Source of the DNA: Rugamonas brunnea
Lineage (GTDB): Bacteria > Pseudomonadota > Gammaproteobacteria > Burkholderiales > Burkholderiaceae_D
Assembly: GCF_014042345.1 (NCBI RefSeq)
Contig: NZ_JACEZT010000003.1
Location: 62,001-126,000 of the forward strand
Length of the DNA stretch: 64,000 bases
Direction of reading: 5' to 3'
Shown: positions 55,995-64,000 of the stretch, piece by piece
Numbering within the stretch: position 1 is the first letter of the stretch
How the letters are laid out: each line of letters starts with the position of its first letter
Translations under genes and position numbers: made by a program
Notes under the pieces: model-generated
What the model saw: only the letters and a program-made list of their open reading frames with translations
Database searches by the model: none
Told to the model about the DNA's origin: nothing

Positions 55995-56822
55995 CTAGCG
56001 CGGCTTGCGACGCGCCACGTCAGTCGTGGGCGCCACCAGCGCCTCGTACAGCGCCCCCGTGGCCGCATCCCACGCCGTCACGGCCTGCTGCTGGCGCGCC
56101 ACGGTCGCGTAGTCGCCGCGTGCCACCGGGCCGCTGAGCGCGGCCGGCGCGCCCAGCCGGAACACATTGGCCAGCGACTCGGTCGCCAGCGGCTTGGCCA
56201 GTTCGCGCGCCACCGCCTCCGGCACGCCGGCAGCCTGGTAGGCGCGCAGGGCCGCGTCCAGCACCGTCACCAGGTAATTGCTGGCGAACACGGCCGCCGC
56301 GTGGTACACGGTCTTGGCCGAGGCATCGATGGCCACCGGCCGCGCACCGATCGCTTCCAGCGCCGGATTGAGGATGGCCAGCGCGGCCGCGTCGCCCTCC
56401 ACGCCGCAATACGTGCCGGCGAAACCGGACGCCACGGCCTGCGGGTCGGCGAAGCTGCGGATCGGGTGGACGCTGGCCACCAGCGCGCCGGCCGCGCGCG
56501 CGGCCTGCAACTGGTCCGACGCCAGCGCGCCGCTGCAATGGAACACGACGGCGCCCGCCAGCGGCACGGCTTGCGCCAGCGCGGCGCAGGCCGGCACGAT
56601 CTGGTCGTCGCTGACGGCCAGCATATACACATTGGCCGGGCGCAACTGATCCCAGCCGCCGGGCGCGCGGCCGGCGCCGATGAAGTCCAGCGCCGCCTGG
56701 GCCGAAGCGGGCGAGCGGGTCAGCACGTCTTCGATGGTGAAGCAGCTGGCCCGGGCCAGCAGGCGGCCGAACACACGGCCCACGTGGCCGGCGCCGATCA
56801 GGGTCAGGGTCGGTACTGGCAT
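55995..56822 (-). CDS. Rossmann-fold and DUF2520 domain protein
   Basis: A 275-residue protein with an NAD(P)-binding Rossmann domain (LTLIGAGHVGRVFGRLL at the start; YMLAVSDDQIVPACAAL) and a helical C-terminal DUF2520 domain (about 135-265). This pairing resembles ketopantoate or pyrroline-carboxylate reductases, but the substrate is unknown. Its ATG overlaps the stop of the DUF924 gene by one base (TGATG), so the two are translationally coupled. Confidence 0.85.
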   Translation of the reverse strand: MPVPTLTLIGAGHVGRVFGRLLARASCFTIEDVLTRSPASAQAALDFIGAGRAPGGWDQLRPANVYMLAVSDDQIVPACAALAQAVPLAGAVVFHCSGALASDQLQAARAAGALVASVHPIRSFADPQAVASGFAGTYCGVEGDAAALAILNPALEAIGARPVAIDASAKTVYHAAAVFASNYLVTVLDAALRAYQAAGVPEAVARELAKPLATESLANVFRLGAPAALSGPVARGDYATVARQQQAVTAWDAATGALYEALVAPTTDVARRKPR

Positions 56823-57409
56823 CAGAAACCCGATCCCGGCTGCTGCAGGAATGCCAGCTCGTCCGGCGTGGAGGGACGGCCGAGGATGGCGTTACGGTGC
56901 GGGAAGCGGCCGAAGCGCTCGATCACGTCGCGGTGGCGGTGGGCGTAATCGAGCATGCTCTCGAAGCCCGTGCCGGCCGCCGCCAGCCGCGTGAACAGGG
57001 CCACCGACTGGCGCTGCATGTCGAGATCCTCGGCATGTTCGAACGGCAGGTAGACGAAGGCGCGCTGCAAAGGCGTCAACGCCAGGTCTTCATCGTCGTC
57101 CACCATGTCCTGCGCCGCCTGCAGCGCCAGCCGGTCGCCGGCGAACGCGCGCGGGGTGCCACGATAGACGTTGCGGGTGAACTGGTCCAGCAGCAGGATG
57201 CGGGCCAGCGCGGGCTGCGGGCCGCCCGCGTCCCAGTGATGCAGGCCGCCGGCCAGCGCCTGTTCGATCAAGGAGCCGAAGCGGCGCTCGATCTCGCGGT
57301 CAAATGCCTCGTCCTTGCGGAACCATTCGGCGCGCGCGGCCCCCGCGCCGGGCGTACCGGCCGGCAGGAACCAGAAATCGAAGATCGCCTTTGCTTGCTC
57401 GTTCATCAT
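56822..57409 (-). CDS. DUF924 family protein
   Basis: A 195-residue cytoplasmic protein with the DUF924 hallmarks: AKAIFDFWF near the start, ARAEWFRKDEAFDREI, ARILLLDQFTRNVYRGTPRAF and FGRFPHRNAILGRPSTPDELAFL at the end. The family is helical, TPR-like, without known activity. ATG at 57409 is favoured since GGAGG lies 5 bp upstream; a second ATG follows at once. It is coupled with the DUF2520 gene downstream. Confidence 0.88.
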   Translation of the reverse strand: MMNEQAKAIFDFWFLPAGTPGAGAARAEWFRKDEAFDREIERRFGSLIEQALAGGLHHWDAGGPQPALARILLLDQFTRNVYRGTPRAFAGDRLALQAAQDMVDDDEDLALTPLQRAFVYLPFEHAEDLDMQRQSVALFTRLAAAGTGFESMLDYAHRHRDVIERFGRFPHRNAILGRPSTPDELAFLQQPGSGF

Positions 57410-57465
57410 GTCGGCCTCCATCGGGGAACTGCCTCGGTTGCGGCTCACTGCGGATCAGTTTCGGC

Positions 57466-58212
57466 TCAATTGCGTGCGTGGGTCAGCTGGAAGCTGTCGA
57501 TGCCGTCGAACACGGCCAGCTCGGCCGCCACCTGCGGCAGGGTCGAGCCGCTGCGTTTGCTCAGCGCGATGGCGACGAAACGCCACTCCTGGGCGCCGCC
57601 CTCGCTGCCTATCATCAGGGTGCCGCTGGCGATCTCGTACCCGCGCGCCAGCGCCATTTGGCGCAACGCCGGCTCCTGCGGCATGTAGCCGGGCCGGAAG
57701 CGCATGGTGATGGCGACTGCGTGACGCGACGGCAGCCACGCTTCGACCCGGGACAGGAAGATCATGGCCATCGCGCACAGGATGGCCAGCCCCATGGCCG
57801 ACATGTAGAACCCGACACCGACCATGATGCCGATCACGGACGAGGCCCAGATCGAGGCCGCCGTGGTCAGGCCGCTGATGTTGAAGCCCTCGCGCATGAT
57901 CACGCCCGCGCCCAGGAAGCCGATGCCCGTCACGATGCCCTGGATGATGCGGGTGGGGTCGGTGCCCATGGCCGACGGGATCACGTGGCCGCCGAACCAG
58001 AACTGGGGATAGCCCGTGACCACGGTCAGCGCGGCCGAGGCCATGCACACCAGGCCATAGGTGCGCATGCCGGCCGCGCGGCCATGGTAGGAACGCTCGT
58101 AGCCGACCAGCAGGCCAAGCAGCAGCGCGCCGATCATGTTGAGCAGGATAAGGCCGTTGGTGGCGAGTTCGCCGGAGGACCAATAGGCGATCAGGAAATC
58201 GATGGTGGGCAT
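57466..58212 (-). CDS. MgtC/SapB family membrane protein
   Basis: A 248-residue inner-membrane protein. Four to five hydrophobic segments fill residues 20-150, with LLGLLVGYERSYHGRAAGMRTYGLVCMASA and IVTGIGFLGAGVIMREG typical of MgtC, and a soluble C-terminal domain (about 165-248) resembling an ACT-like fold. MgtC proteins in pathogens affect Mg2+ starvation, ATP synthase and phosphate uptake. The role in this genome is not known. It lies 56 bp upstream of the DUF924 gene on the same strand. Confidence 0.88.
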   Translation of the reverse strand: MPTIDFLIAYWSSGELATNGLILLNMIGALLLGLLVGYERSYHGRAAGMRTYGLVCMASAALTVVTGYPQFWFGGHVIPSAMGTDPTRIIQGIVTGIGFLGAGVIMREGFNISGLTTAASIWASSVIGIMVGVGFYMSAMGLAILCAMAMIFLSRVEAWLPSRHAVAITMRFRPGYMPQEPALRQMALARGYEIASGTLMIGSEGGAQEWRFVAIALSKRSGSTLPQVAAELAVFDGIDSFQLTHARN

Positions 58213-58270
58213 GACTGGCCTCTTGTCTGTGTTGGTGTCAAGGCGCGCTCCAGCGGGCGCGCCGCGGCGC

Positions 58271-58528
58271 TTAAGGCGCCTTCTTGTTCAATTGCTTTTC
58301 AAACGCCACATCGAGCTTGCTGACGCGCTTGGGCGTCTGCGGTCCGAGACCGTTGACGAAGGCGACGAAATCATCCAGCTCCAGCGGCGCGCACAATGGC
58401 GGCAGGCCCGGTCCCTCGGTCAGGAAGAACAGGCCGCTGCCGGTGCGCGACATCGTGTATTTGGCGTTGCCGCTGCGCTCCTTGAGGCGGGCGATGGCCG
58501 ACGTGGCGCGGGTCGAGCGGGCGCTCAT
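58271..58528 (-). CDS. small basic hypothetical protein coupled to aminopeptidase P
   Basis: An 85-residue basic protein, MSARSTRATSAIARLKERS, then TMSRTGSGLFFLTEGPGLPPLC and LDDFVAFVNGLGPQTPKR. Its ATG overlaps the aminopeptidase P stop (ATGA), so it is almost surely translated with it. I do not recognise the family. It might be a short DNA- or RNA-binding protein; nothing proves this. Confidence 0.65.
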   Translation of the reverse strand: MSARSTRATSAIARLKERSGNAKYTMSRTGSGLFFLTEGPGLPPLCAPLELDDFVAFVNGLGPQTPKRVSKLDVAFEKQLNKKAP

Positions 58529-60339
58529 ACGGCCTCCGTGCGGCGCTCCAGCCACGCCAGCGCGTCGCCGGCCAGATGCGGACGCAGGCGCGCGCGCACG
58601 GTGGCATGGTAGTCGTTGAGCCACTGGCGCTCATCGTCGCGCAGCAGCGCCAGATCCACGCAGCGCGTGTCGATCGGGCACAGCGTGAGTGTTTCGAAGC
58701 GCAGGAAGCTGCCGAATTCCGTGCTGCCCGCGTCCACGTTGAGCACCAGGTTCTCGATCCGTATGCCCCATTGGCCGGGGCGATACAGACCAGGTTCGAC
58801 CGAGGTGATCATGCCCGGCTCCATGGCCGTATGCGGCTCCGGCATGGCGGTGGGCGAAATCGACTGCGGGCCTTCGTGCACATTGAGGAAGTAGCCCACG
58901 CCATGGCCGGTGCCGTGGCCGAAGTCCATGCCGGCCGCCCACAGGGGCGCGCGCGCCAGCGCGTCGAGCATGGGCGAGCGCGTGCCGCGCGGGAAGCTGG
59001 CCGACGACAGCGCGATCACGCCCTTCAGCACCAGCGTGAAGTCGCGCCGCTGCGCGGCCGTGGGCTCACCAACCGGCACCACGCGCGTGATGTCGGTGGT
59101 GCCGCCCAGGTACTGGCCGCCCGAGTCGATCAGCAGCAGGCCGTCGCCCGCGATGGTGGCGTGGGCCGCCTCGGTGGCGCGGTAATGCATGATGGCGCCG
59201 TTGGCGCGGAAGCCAGCGATGGTGCCGAAACTGGGGCTGACGAAGCCGGGCCGGCGGGCGCGGGCCGCCGTCAGTTCGCGGTCGATGTCCAGTTCCGTCA
59301 GCGGCGCGCGCTGCGGGTTGGCCAGCGTCTGCTCCAGCCAGGCGAAGAATTCGCACAGGGCCGCGCCGTCCTGCTCCATGGTCTGGCGCACGTGGGCCGC
59401 CTCGGCCGCCGTCTTTTTCGACTTGGCGAAGGTGGTAGGGTTGATCGCCTCCACCACCTTCACGCCGGCCGGCACGGCCTCGCGCGTGCCGTGGGTGACG
59501 CGGCGCGGGTCCAGCAGCAGCACGGCGCCGGCCGGCAGCGCGGCCAGTGCGGCGGCGGCATCGGCATAGGGCGCGAGCGTCACGCCATCTTGCGCCAGGG
59601 CCGCGCGCAACTGCGGCGCGACTTTGCCGTCGGCGACGAACAAGGTAGCGCCGGCTGCGTCGACCAGCGCATGTGACAGGAACACGGGGTTGAAGTTGAC
59701 ATCGGCCCCGCGCAGGTTGAACAGGTAGGCGATATCGTCCAGCGTGGAGAGCACGTGGTGGCTGGCGCCCTGCTCGCGCATGGCCAGTCGCAGCGCAGCC
59801 AGTTTGGCGGCGCGGCTCAGGTCCGCGTGCGGCGGCGTGTGCTCGAACACAGGCGCGGCTGGCAACGCGGGGCGGTCTTGCCACACTTCGTCCAGTACAT
59901 CGCCGTCGGTGCGCAGCAGCGCACCTTTCGCTTGCAGCGCCTGGGCCAGCAGGCGGGCCGTGGCCAGGCCCAGCACGGCGCCATCGACAGCCAGCGTCTG
60001 GCCGGCCTGCAGATGGTCGGCCAGCCAGTCGATGTACAGCACACTGGCGCCAGACGGAATCTTCATCAGCTGCACGCCGGTGCCGGCCAGTTCCGTTTCG
60101 GCCTGGGTCCAGTAGCGCGCGTCGGTCCACACGCCGGCGAAATCGGCAGTGATGATGAAGGTGCCGACCGAGCCGGTGAAGCCGCTCAGCCACTGGCGGC
60201 CCTGCCAGCGGGCGGGCAGGTATTCGGACAAGTGCGGGTCGGAGGATGGCACCATCAATGCATCGATCTGCTGGCGGCGCATGGCCTGGCGCAGCTGCGC
60301 CAGGCGGGCTGCGATGTCGGGACGGTCAGTATGGGGCAT
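58525..60339 (-). CDS. Xaa-Pro aminopeptidase (M24B family, long form)
   Basis: Releases an N-terminal residue linked to proline; cytoplasmic, two metal ions. 604 residues, of the long form with two N-terminal creatinase-like domains (about 1-310) and a C-terminal pita-bread catalytic domain. Metal ligands are visible: Asp in LLIDSGGQYLGGTTDITRV (two), His in GHGTGHGVGYFLNVHEGP, Glu in ITSVEPGLY and Glu in FETLTLCPID. ATG at 60339 is favoured over a TTG 21 bp earlier. The next small gene overlaps its stop. Confidence 0.92.
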   Translation of the reverse strand: MPHTDRPDIAARLAQLRQAMRRQQIDALMVPSSDPHLSEYLPARWQGRQWLSGFTGSVGTFIITADFAGVWTDARYWTQAETELAGTGVQLMKIPSGASVLYIDWLADHLQAGQTLAVDGAVLGLATARLLAQALQAKGALLRTDGDVLDEVWQDRPALPAAPVFEHTPPHADLSRAAKLAALRLAMREQGASHHVLSTLDDIAYLFNLRGADVNFNPVFLSHALVDAAGATLFVADGKVAPQLRAALAQDGVTLAPYADAAAALAALPAGAVLLLDPRRVTHGTREAVPAGVKVVEAINPTTFAKSKKTAAEAAHVRQTMEQDGAALCEFFAWLEQTLANPQRAPLTELDIDRELTAARARRPGFVSPSFGTIAGFRANGAIMHYRATEAAHATIAGDGLLLIDSGGQYLGGTTDITRVVPVGEPTAAQRRDFTLVLKGVIALSSASFPRGTRSPMLDALARAPLWAAGMDFGHGTGHGVGYFLNVHEGPQSISPTAMPEPHTAMEPGMITSVEPGLYRPGQWGIRIENLVLNVDAGSTEFGSFLRFETLTLCPIDTRCVDLALLRDDERQWLNDYHATVRARLRPHLAGDALAWLERRTEAV

Positions 60340-60462
60340 AAGGGTAAGAGGGCGCGCCAAGCGGGGCGCATATCGTTTATACGGATCTGCCAGCGGCGAC
60401 AGATGCTGGCCCTATGATACCGCGATTGGGGCCGTGGCAGAAGGCGGCGGGGACGCGAACTG

Positions 60463-61149
60463 TCACGCCTCGAACCGCCGCAAGCCCTCCAGATCCAGTA
60501 TCCGTATGCCGCAGTAATCAATGCTGAGCAAACCCTGCTTCTCCAGCAGCTGCAAGGCCTGGTTGGCGCGCTGGCGCGAGGCGCCCGACAGGAAACCGAG
60601 CTCCTCCTGCGAAATCTGCACCAGCGGCTCCAGCCCCGGATACAGGTGGGAATTGAACATCGACGCCAGGCAGCGCGCCACCCGCGTATCGACGTTGAGC
60701 AGGCGGTCGTTCTCCACCATGCCGATGAACTGCCCCAGCCGTTCATTCAGCTGGATCAGCAAAAAGCGCGTGAACGGCAGGCTCGTTTCCAGCAGCCAGT
60801 GGAAGGTGGCGGCCGGCATGCGCGCGATGCGGCTGTCGCGCAGCGCCATCGCGTCGTACTTCAGGTGTTCGTTCTTGAGCAGCGAGCCTTCGCCGAACCA
60901 GCCGCCGGGCGGCACGCCGGTGAAGGTCACGCTCTTGCCCGAGGCCGAGAAGTTGTTCATCTTGACCATGCCGCCCACGATGCCCAGCCAGTTTTCCACC
61001 ATGTCGCCTTTACGGCACACATAGCCCCCCTTGGGGACGAACGTCTCGAATGTATCTGCCTCCACCCGCGCCATCTGCTCGGGCGTCAGGCAGCTGGCCC
61101 AGTTGGCCGCGCGCAGCGCTTCCTTCAGGCTAGGTTGTTCTGTTTGCAT
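60463..61149 (-). CDS. Crp/Fnr-family transcriptional regulator
   Basis: A 228-residue regulator. The cyclic-nucleotide-binding-like barrel (about 35-130) has VPKGGYVCRKGDMVENWLGIVGGMVKM and GVPPGGWFGEGSLLKNE; the winged helix (about 165-225) has the recognition region LVQISQEELGFLSGASRQRANQALQLLEKQGLL. The FNR iron-sulfur Cys pattern is absent. It is divergent from the acyl-CoA synthetase/ABC operon, about 165 bp apart, and may control it. The effector is unknown. Confidence 0.9.
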   Translation of the reverse strand: MQTEQPSLKEALRAANWASCLTPEQMARVEADTFETFVPKGGYVCRKGDMVENWLGIVGGMVKMNNFSASGKSVTFTGVPPGGWFGEGSLLKNEHLKYDAMALRDSRIARMPAATFHWLLETSLPFTRFLLIQLNERLGQFIGMVENDRLLNVDTRVARCLASMFNSHLYPGLEPLVQISQEELGFLSGASRQRANQALQLLEKQGLLSIDYCGIRILDLEGLRRFEA

Positions 61150-61315
61150 TGTTGCATTGCACCATAAAAAAGTCGGGTGATTGTCATCGAAAAGACATCC
61201 TGGCCCCTTCCATCAGGCTACTATCATCACACAAAAAGGATGACGGGCCGCAATCTGGATGGCAATCCGCAAGCGAGCACGGCACCATAACAACAGACCG
61301 CAACAGGAGACACTG

Positions 61316-63259
61316 GTGCAAACTGAATTGGATACGTTCCCGCGCCGGCTATTGCAGCACGGCGTAGACCGGCCCCTGCGGCCCGCATTCCGCGAAAAAT
61401 ACCTGGGCATCTGGCAAAGCTGGGACTGGGCGCAAGTGAACGCGGAAGTGCGCGCACTGGCCTGCGGCCTGGCCGCGCTGGGCTTCGAGCGCGGCATGCA
61501 CCTGGCCATCATCGGCGACAACCGCCCCCGCTTGTACTGGGCCATGCTGGCCGCGCAAGCGCTGGGCGGGGTGCCCGTGCCGCTGTACCAGGATGCGCCG
61601 GCCGCCGACATGGCCTACGTGCTGGACAACGCGGAAATCCACTACGCCGTGGTGGAAGACCAGGAGCAGGTCGACAAGCTGCTCGAACTGCGCGCCGACT
61701 ACCCCGGCATCGCCCACATCATCTACGAGGATGAACGCGGCATGCGCCACTACCGCCAGCCCGAGCTGTCCTCGTTCGCCGCCGTGCAGGAACTGGGCCG
61801 CGCGTGGGACCGCGACCATCCGGGCGCCTACGAGGCCGCCATCGCGGCCGGCAAGGGCAGCGACCACGCCATCATGCTCTACACCTCCGGCACCACCGGC
61901 AAGCCGAAAGGCGTGTGCCAGAGCCACGCCGCGCTGCTCGCGGCCGGCACCGGCGGCGTCGGTTTCGACCGGCTCACGGAACGCGAAGACATCCTGTCCT
62001 ACCTGCCCATGGCGTGGGTGGGCGACTGCCTGTTCTCGCTGGCCCAGGCGCTGGTGGCCGGCTTCACCGTCAACTGCCCCGAGTCCGGCGACACGGTGCT
62101 GACCGACATGCGCGAGATCGGCCCCACTTACTACTTCGCCCCGCCGCGCATCTTCGAGAACATGCTGACCACGGTGATGATACGGATGGAGGACGCGGGC
62201 GCCATCAAGCGCCGCCTGTTCCACCACTTCATGGAGGTGGCGCGCCGCTGCGGCGCCGATATCCTGGACGGCAAGCCGGTGCCGCTGGCCGACCGTGCCG
62301 CCTACGCGCTGGGCAATGTGCTGGTGTACGGCCCGCTGAAGAACGTGCTGGGCCTGTCGCGGGTGCGCGTGGCCTACACGGCCGGCGCGGCCATCGGCCC
62401 TGACCTGTTCCGCTTCTACCGTTCGATCGGCGTCAACCTCAAGCAGCTGTACGGTTCCACCGAGACCTGCGCCTACGTGTGCCTGCAACCGGACGGCCAC
62501 ATCAAGTTCGACAGCGTGGGCCTGCCCGCGCCGGGCGTGGAAGTACGGCTGGCCGACAACGGCGAAGTGCTGGTGCGCTCGCCCGCCACCATGGAGGGCT
62601 ACTACAAGCGCCCCGACGCCACCGCCGAGGTGATCGACGCCGAGGGCTACTTCCACACCGGCGACGCCGGCATGTTCGATGCCGAAGGCCACCTGAAGAT
62701 CATCGACCGCGCGGCCGACGTGGGCCGCATGAACGACGGCGCCATGTTCGCGCCCAACTACATCGAGAACAAGCTCAAGTTCTTCCCCTTCATCAAGGAG
62801 GCGGTGGCGTTCGGCCACGCGCGCGACCAGGTGTGCGCCTTCATCAACATCGACATGGAGGCCGTTGGCAACTGGGCCGAGCGGCGCGGCATCGCCTATT
62901 CCGGCTACACGGACCTGGCGGCCCACCCGCAAACCTATGAACTGGTGCGCGACTGCGTGGAGAAGGTCAACGCCGGCCTGGCCGCCGAGGCCATGATGGC
63001 GGGCACCCAGGTGCACCGCTTCCTGGTGCTGCACAAGGAGCTGGACCCGGACGACGATGAGCTGACCCGCACCCGCAAAGTGCGCCGCAAGTTCATCGCC
63101 GAAAAATACGCGGTGCTGATCGACGCCCTGTACAGCGGCAAGAGCACGCAGTTCATCACCACCCAGGTCAAGTTCGAGGATGGCCGCACCGGCGCCGTCT
63201 CGGCCGACCTGAAAATCCGGGACTGCAAGACTTATCCAGCGGTCCAGGCAGCGGCATGA
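61316..63259 (+). CDS. AMP-binding acyl-CoA synthetase, long-chain type
   Basis: Activates a carboxylic acid as its CoA thioester through an acyl-adenylate. 647 residues, with the ATP-binding loop YTSGTTGKPKG, YGSTETCAYV and the hinge GDAGMFDAEGHLKIIDRAADV. Cytoplasmic. GTG at 61316 is chosen because AGGAG lies 7 bp upstream; an ATG at 61259 lies inside likely leader sequence. It opens a unit in which a LivG-like ABC ATPase starts at once, a pattern seen where an aromatic or fatty acid is imported and activated together. Substrate unknown. Confidence 0.9.
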   Translation: MQTELDTFPRRLLQHGVDRPLRPAFREKYLGIWQSWDWAQVNAEVRALACGLAALGFERGMHLAIIGDNRPRLYWAMLAAQALGGVPVPLYQDAPAADMAYVLDNAEIHYAVVEDQEQVDKLLELRADYPGIAHIIYEDERGMRHYRQPELSSFAAVQELGRAWDRDHPGAYEAAIAAGKGSDHAIMLYTSGTTGKPKGVCQSHAALLAAGTGGVGFDRLTEREDILSYLPMAWVGDCLFSLAQALVAGFTVNCPESGDTVLTDMREIGPTYYFAPPRIFENMLTTVMIRMEDAGAIKRRLFHHFMEVARRCGADILDGKPVPLADRAAYALGNVLVYGPLKNVLGLSRVRVAYTAGAAIGPDLFRFYRSIGVNLKQLYGSTETCAYVCLQPDGHIKFDSVGLPAPGVEVRLADNGEVLVRSPATMEGYYKRPDATAEVIDAEGYFHTGDAGMFDAEGHLKIIDRAADVGRMNDGAMFAPNYIENKLKFFPFIKEAVAFGHARDQVCAFINIDMEAVGNWAERRGIAYSGYTDLAAHPQTYELVRDCVEKVNAGLAAEAMMAGTQVHRFLVLHKELDPDDDELTRTRKVRRKFIAEKYAVLIDALYSGKSTQFITTQVKFEDGRTGAVSADLKIRDCKTYPAVQAAA

Positions 63260-63273
63260 CGGAGGACGCCACC

Positions 63274-64000
63274 ATGCAAATGAACGAAATCGAAGCGCAT
63301 CTGGGCGCCCATGCCGGCCGTCGCACCGGCCCCGTGATCCTGGACCTGAAAAACATCTCCCTGTCGTTTGGCGGCGTGCGCGCGCTGACCGACATTTCCT
63401 TCAACGTGAAGGAGCACGAGATCCGCGCCATCATCGGCCCCAACGGCGCCGGCAAGAGCTCCATGCTCAACGTGATCAACGGCGTGTACCGCCCGCAGCA
63501 AGGCGAGATCATCTACCGCGGCGAGCACCGCCGCAACATGGATTGCTATGCGGCCGCCAAGTCCGGCATCGCGCGCACCTTCCAGAACATCGCCCTGTTC
63601 AAGGGCATGACGGTGCTCGACAACATCATGACGGGCCGGAACCTGAAGATGAAATCGAACTTCCTGATGCAGGCCCTGTACTGGGGCCCGGCGCGGCGCG
63701 AGGAGATCGAACACCGCATCAAGGCCGAGGAGATCATCGACTTCCTGGAGATCCAGGCGATCCGCAAGACGCCCGTGGGCCGCCTGCCCTACGGCCTGCA
63801 AAAGCGCGTGGAGCTGGGCCGGGCGCTGGCGGCCGAGCCGGAAATCCTGCTGCTGGACGAACCGATGGCCGGCATGAACGTGGAGGAGAAGCAGGACATG
63901 TGCCGCTTCATCCTGGACGTGAACGACCAGTTCGGCACCACCATCGTGCTGATCGAGCACGACATGGGCGTGGTGATGGACATCTCGGACCGCGTGGTGG
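63274..64000 (+). CDS. LivG-type ABC transporter ATP-binding protein, partial
   Basis: N-terminal 242 residues of a branched-chain amino-acid-type (HAAT) ATPase, cut by the window edge. Walker A IIGPNGAGKSS, Q-loop TFQNIALFKGMTVLDNIMTG, signature LPYGLQKRVELGRAL, Walker B EILLLDEPMAGMN and the H-loop LIEHDMGVVM are present. The insert after the Q-loop (NLKMKSNFLMQALYWG) is a LivG trait. ATG at 63274 has GGAGG 8 bp upstream; an ATG at 63256 overlaps the synthetase stop (ATGA). The permeases and binding protein should lie to the right. Confidence 0.93.
   Translation, partial: MQMNEIEAHLGAHAGRRTGPVILDLKNISLSFGGVRALTDISFNVKEHEIRAIIGPNGAGKSSMLNVINGVYRPQQGEIIYRGEHRRNMDCYAAAKSGIARTFQNIALFKGMTVLDNIMTGRNLKMKSNFLMQALYWGPARREEIEHRIKAEEIIDFLEIQAIRKTPVGRLPYGLQKRVELGRALAAEPEILLLDEPMAGMNVEEKQDMCRFILDVNDQFGTTIVLIEHDMGVVMDISDRVV

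Noticed and set aside
61349..63034. 561-codon open frame opposite the acyl-CoA synthetase
   Set aside because: Antisense shadow; the plus-strand enzyme has all motifs.

Overview
The window is GC-rich, densely coded and bears the marks of a betaproteobacterium of the order Burkholderiales, most likely family Oxalobacteraceae (Massilia, Duganella or Janthinobacterium type). This is inferred from the gene repertoire and protein character: a trimeric porin, PhaA/PhaB polyhydroxyalkanoate enzymes, proteobacterial GshA, the MinCDE operon, a hemA-prfA-prmC neighbourhood, a Kup K+ transporter and a TonB-dependent receptor. No phage, insertion sequence, integrase or CRISPR array was seen. The window is ordinary chromosome with some accessory pieces.

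Region 1 (1-10.4 kb) is a GABA/polyamine catabolic unit on the minus strand. Transcription order is gabT, ABC ATPase, binding protein, two permeases, gabD, then a general porin. A divergent PLP-binding MocR/GabR-type regulator faces gabT across about 350 bp carrying four direct repeats that look like its operator. The transporter would import the amine or amino acid, GabT would make succinate semialdehyde and GabD would oxidise it to succinate. Perfect hairpins punctuate the operon.

Region 2 (10.4-21.5 kb) holds a tRNA-Arg(CCG), a membrane-anchored cytochrome c, three tandem M13 metallopeptidase paralogues (an unusual local expansion), a TonB-dependent receptor and a small Spy/CpxP-like periplasmic protein whose leader contains a terminator-like hairpin.

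Region 3 (21.5-32.1 kb) carries a CtpA-type protease, a long FabH-like ketoacyl synthase, a small toxin-antitoxin pair, FadH-like dienoyl-CoA reductase, several small conserved proteins, prolyl aminopeptidase, phaA, phaB and a short protein that may be phasin-related. Fatty-acid and PHB metabolism is the common theme.

Region 4 (32.2-47.3 kb) is mostly housekeeping: metR/metE with a clear MetR box, minCDE, an orphan OmpR-type response regulator, hemA-prfA-dsbB-prmC, then gshA, an acetylpolyamine amidohydrolase-like deacylase, ohr and elaA. The ohr promoter has a perfect palindrome in its spacer and a possible leaderless 33-codon ORF in the leader.

Region 5 (47.4-64 kb) holds a two-domain FKBP lipoprotein, kup, rarD, ettA, a small outer-membrane barrel, alkB, a SUOX-fold protein apparently lacking the Mo-ligand cysteine, a run of small conserved proteins, mgtC-like, an aminopeptidase P, a Crp/Fnr regulator, and the start of an acyl-CoA synthetase plus Liv-type ABC transporter operon that runs off the right edge.

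Four loci (11.4, 18.2, 35.7 and 51.4 kb) carry related palindromic elements built on GGGTCAG, placed just downstream of genes. They look like a dispersed REP-like family that doubles as transcription terminators. Nothing in the window is a clear new defence or mobile system. The best leads are the M13 triplication, the MocR operator, the ohr leader ORF, the candidate sRNA or attenuator near 21.2 kb and the REP-like family.
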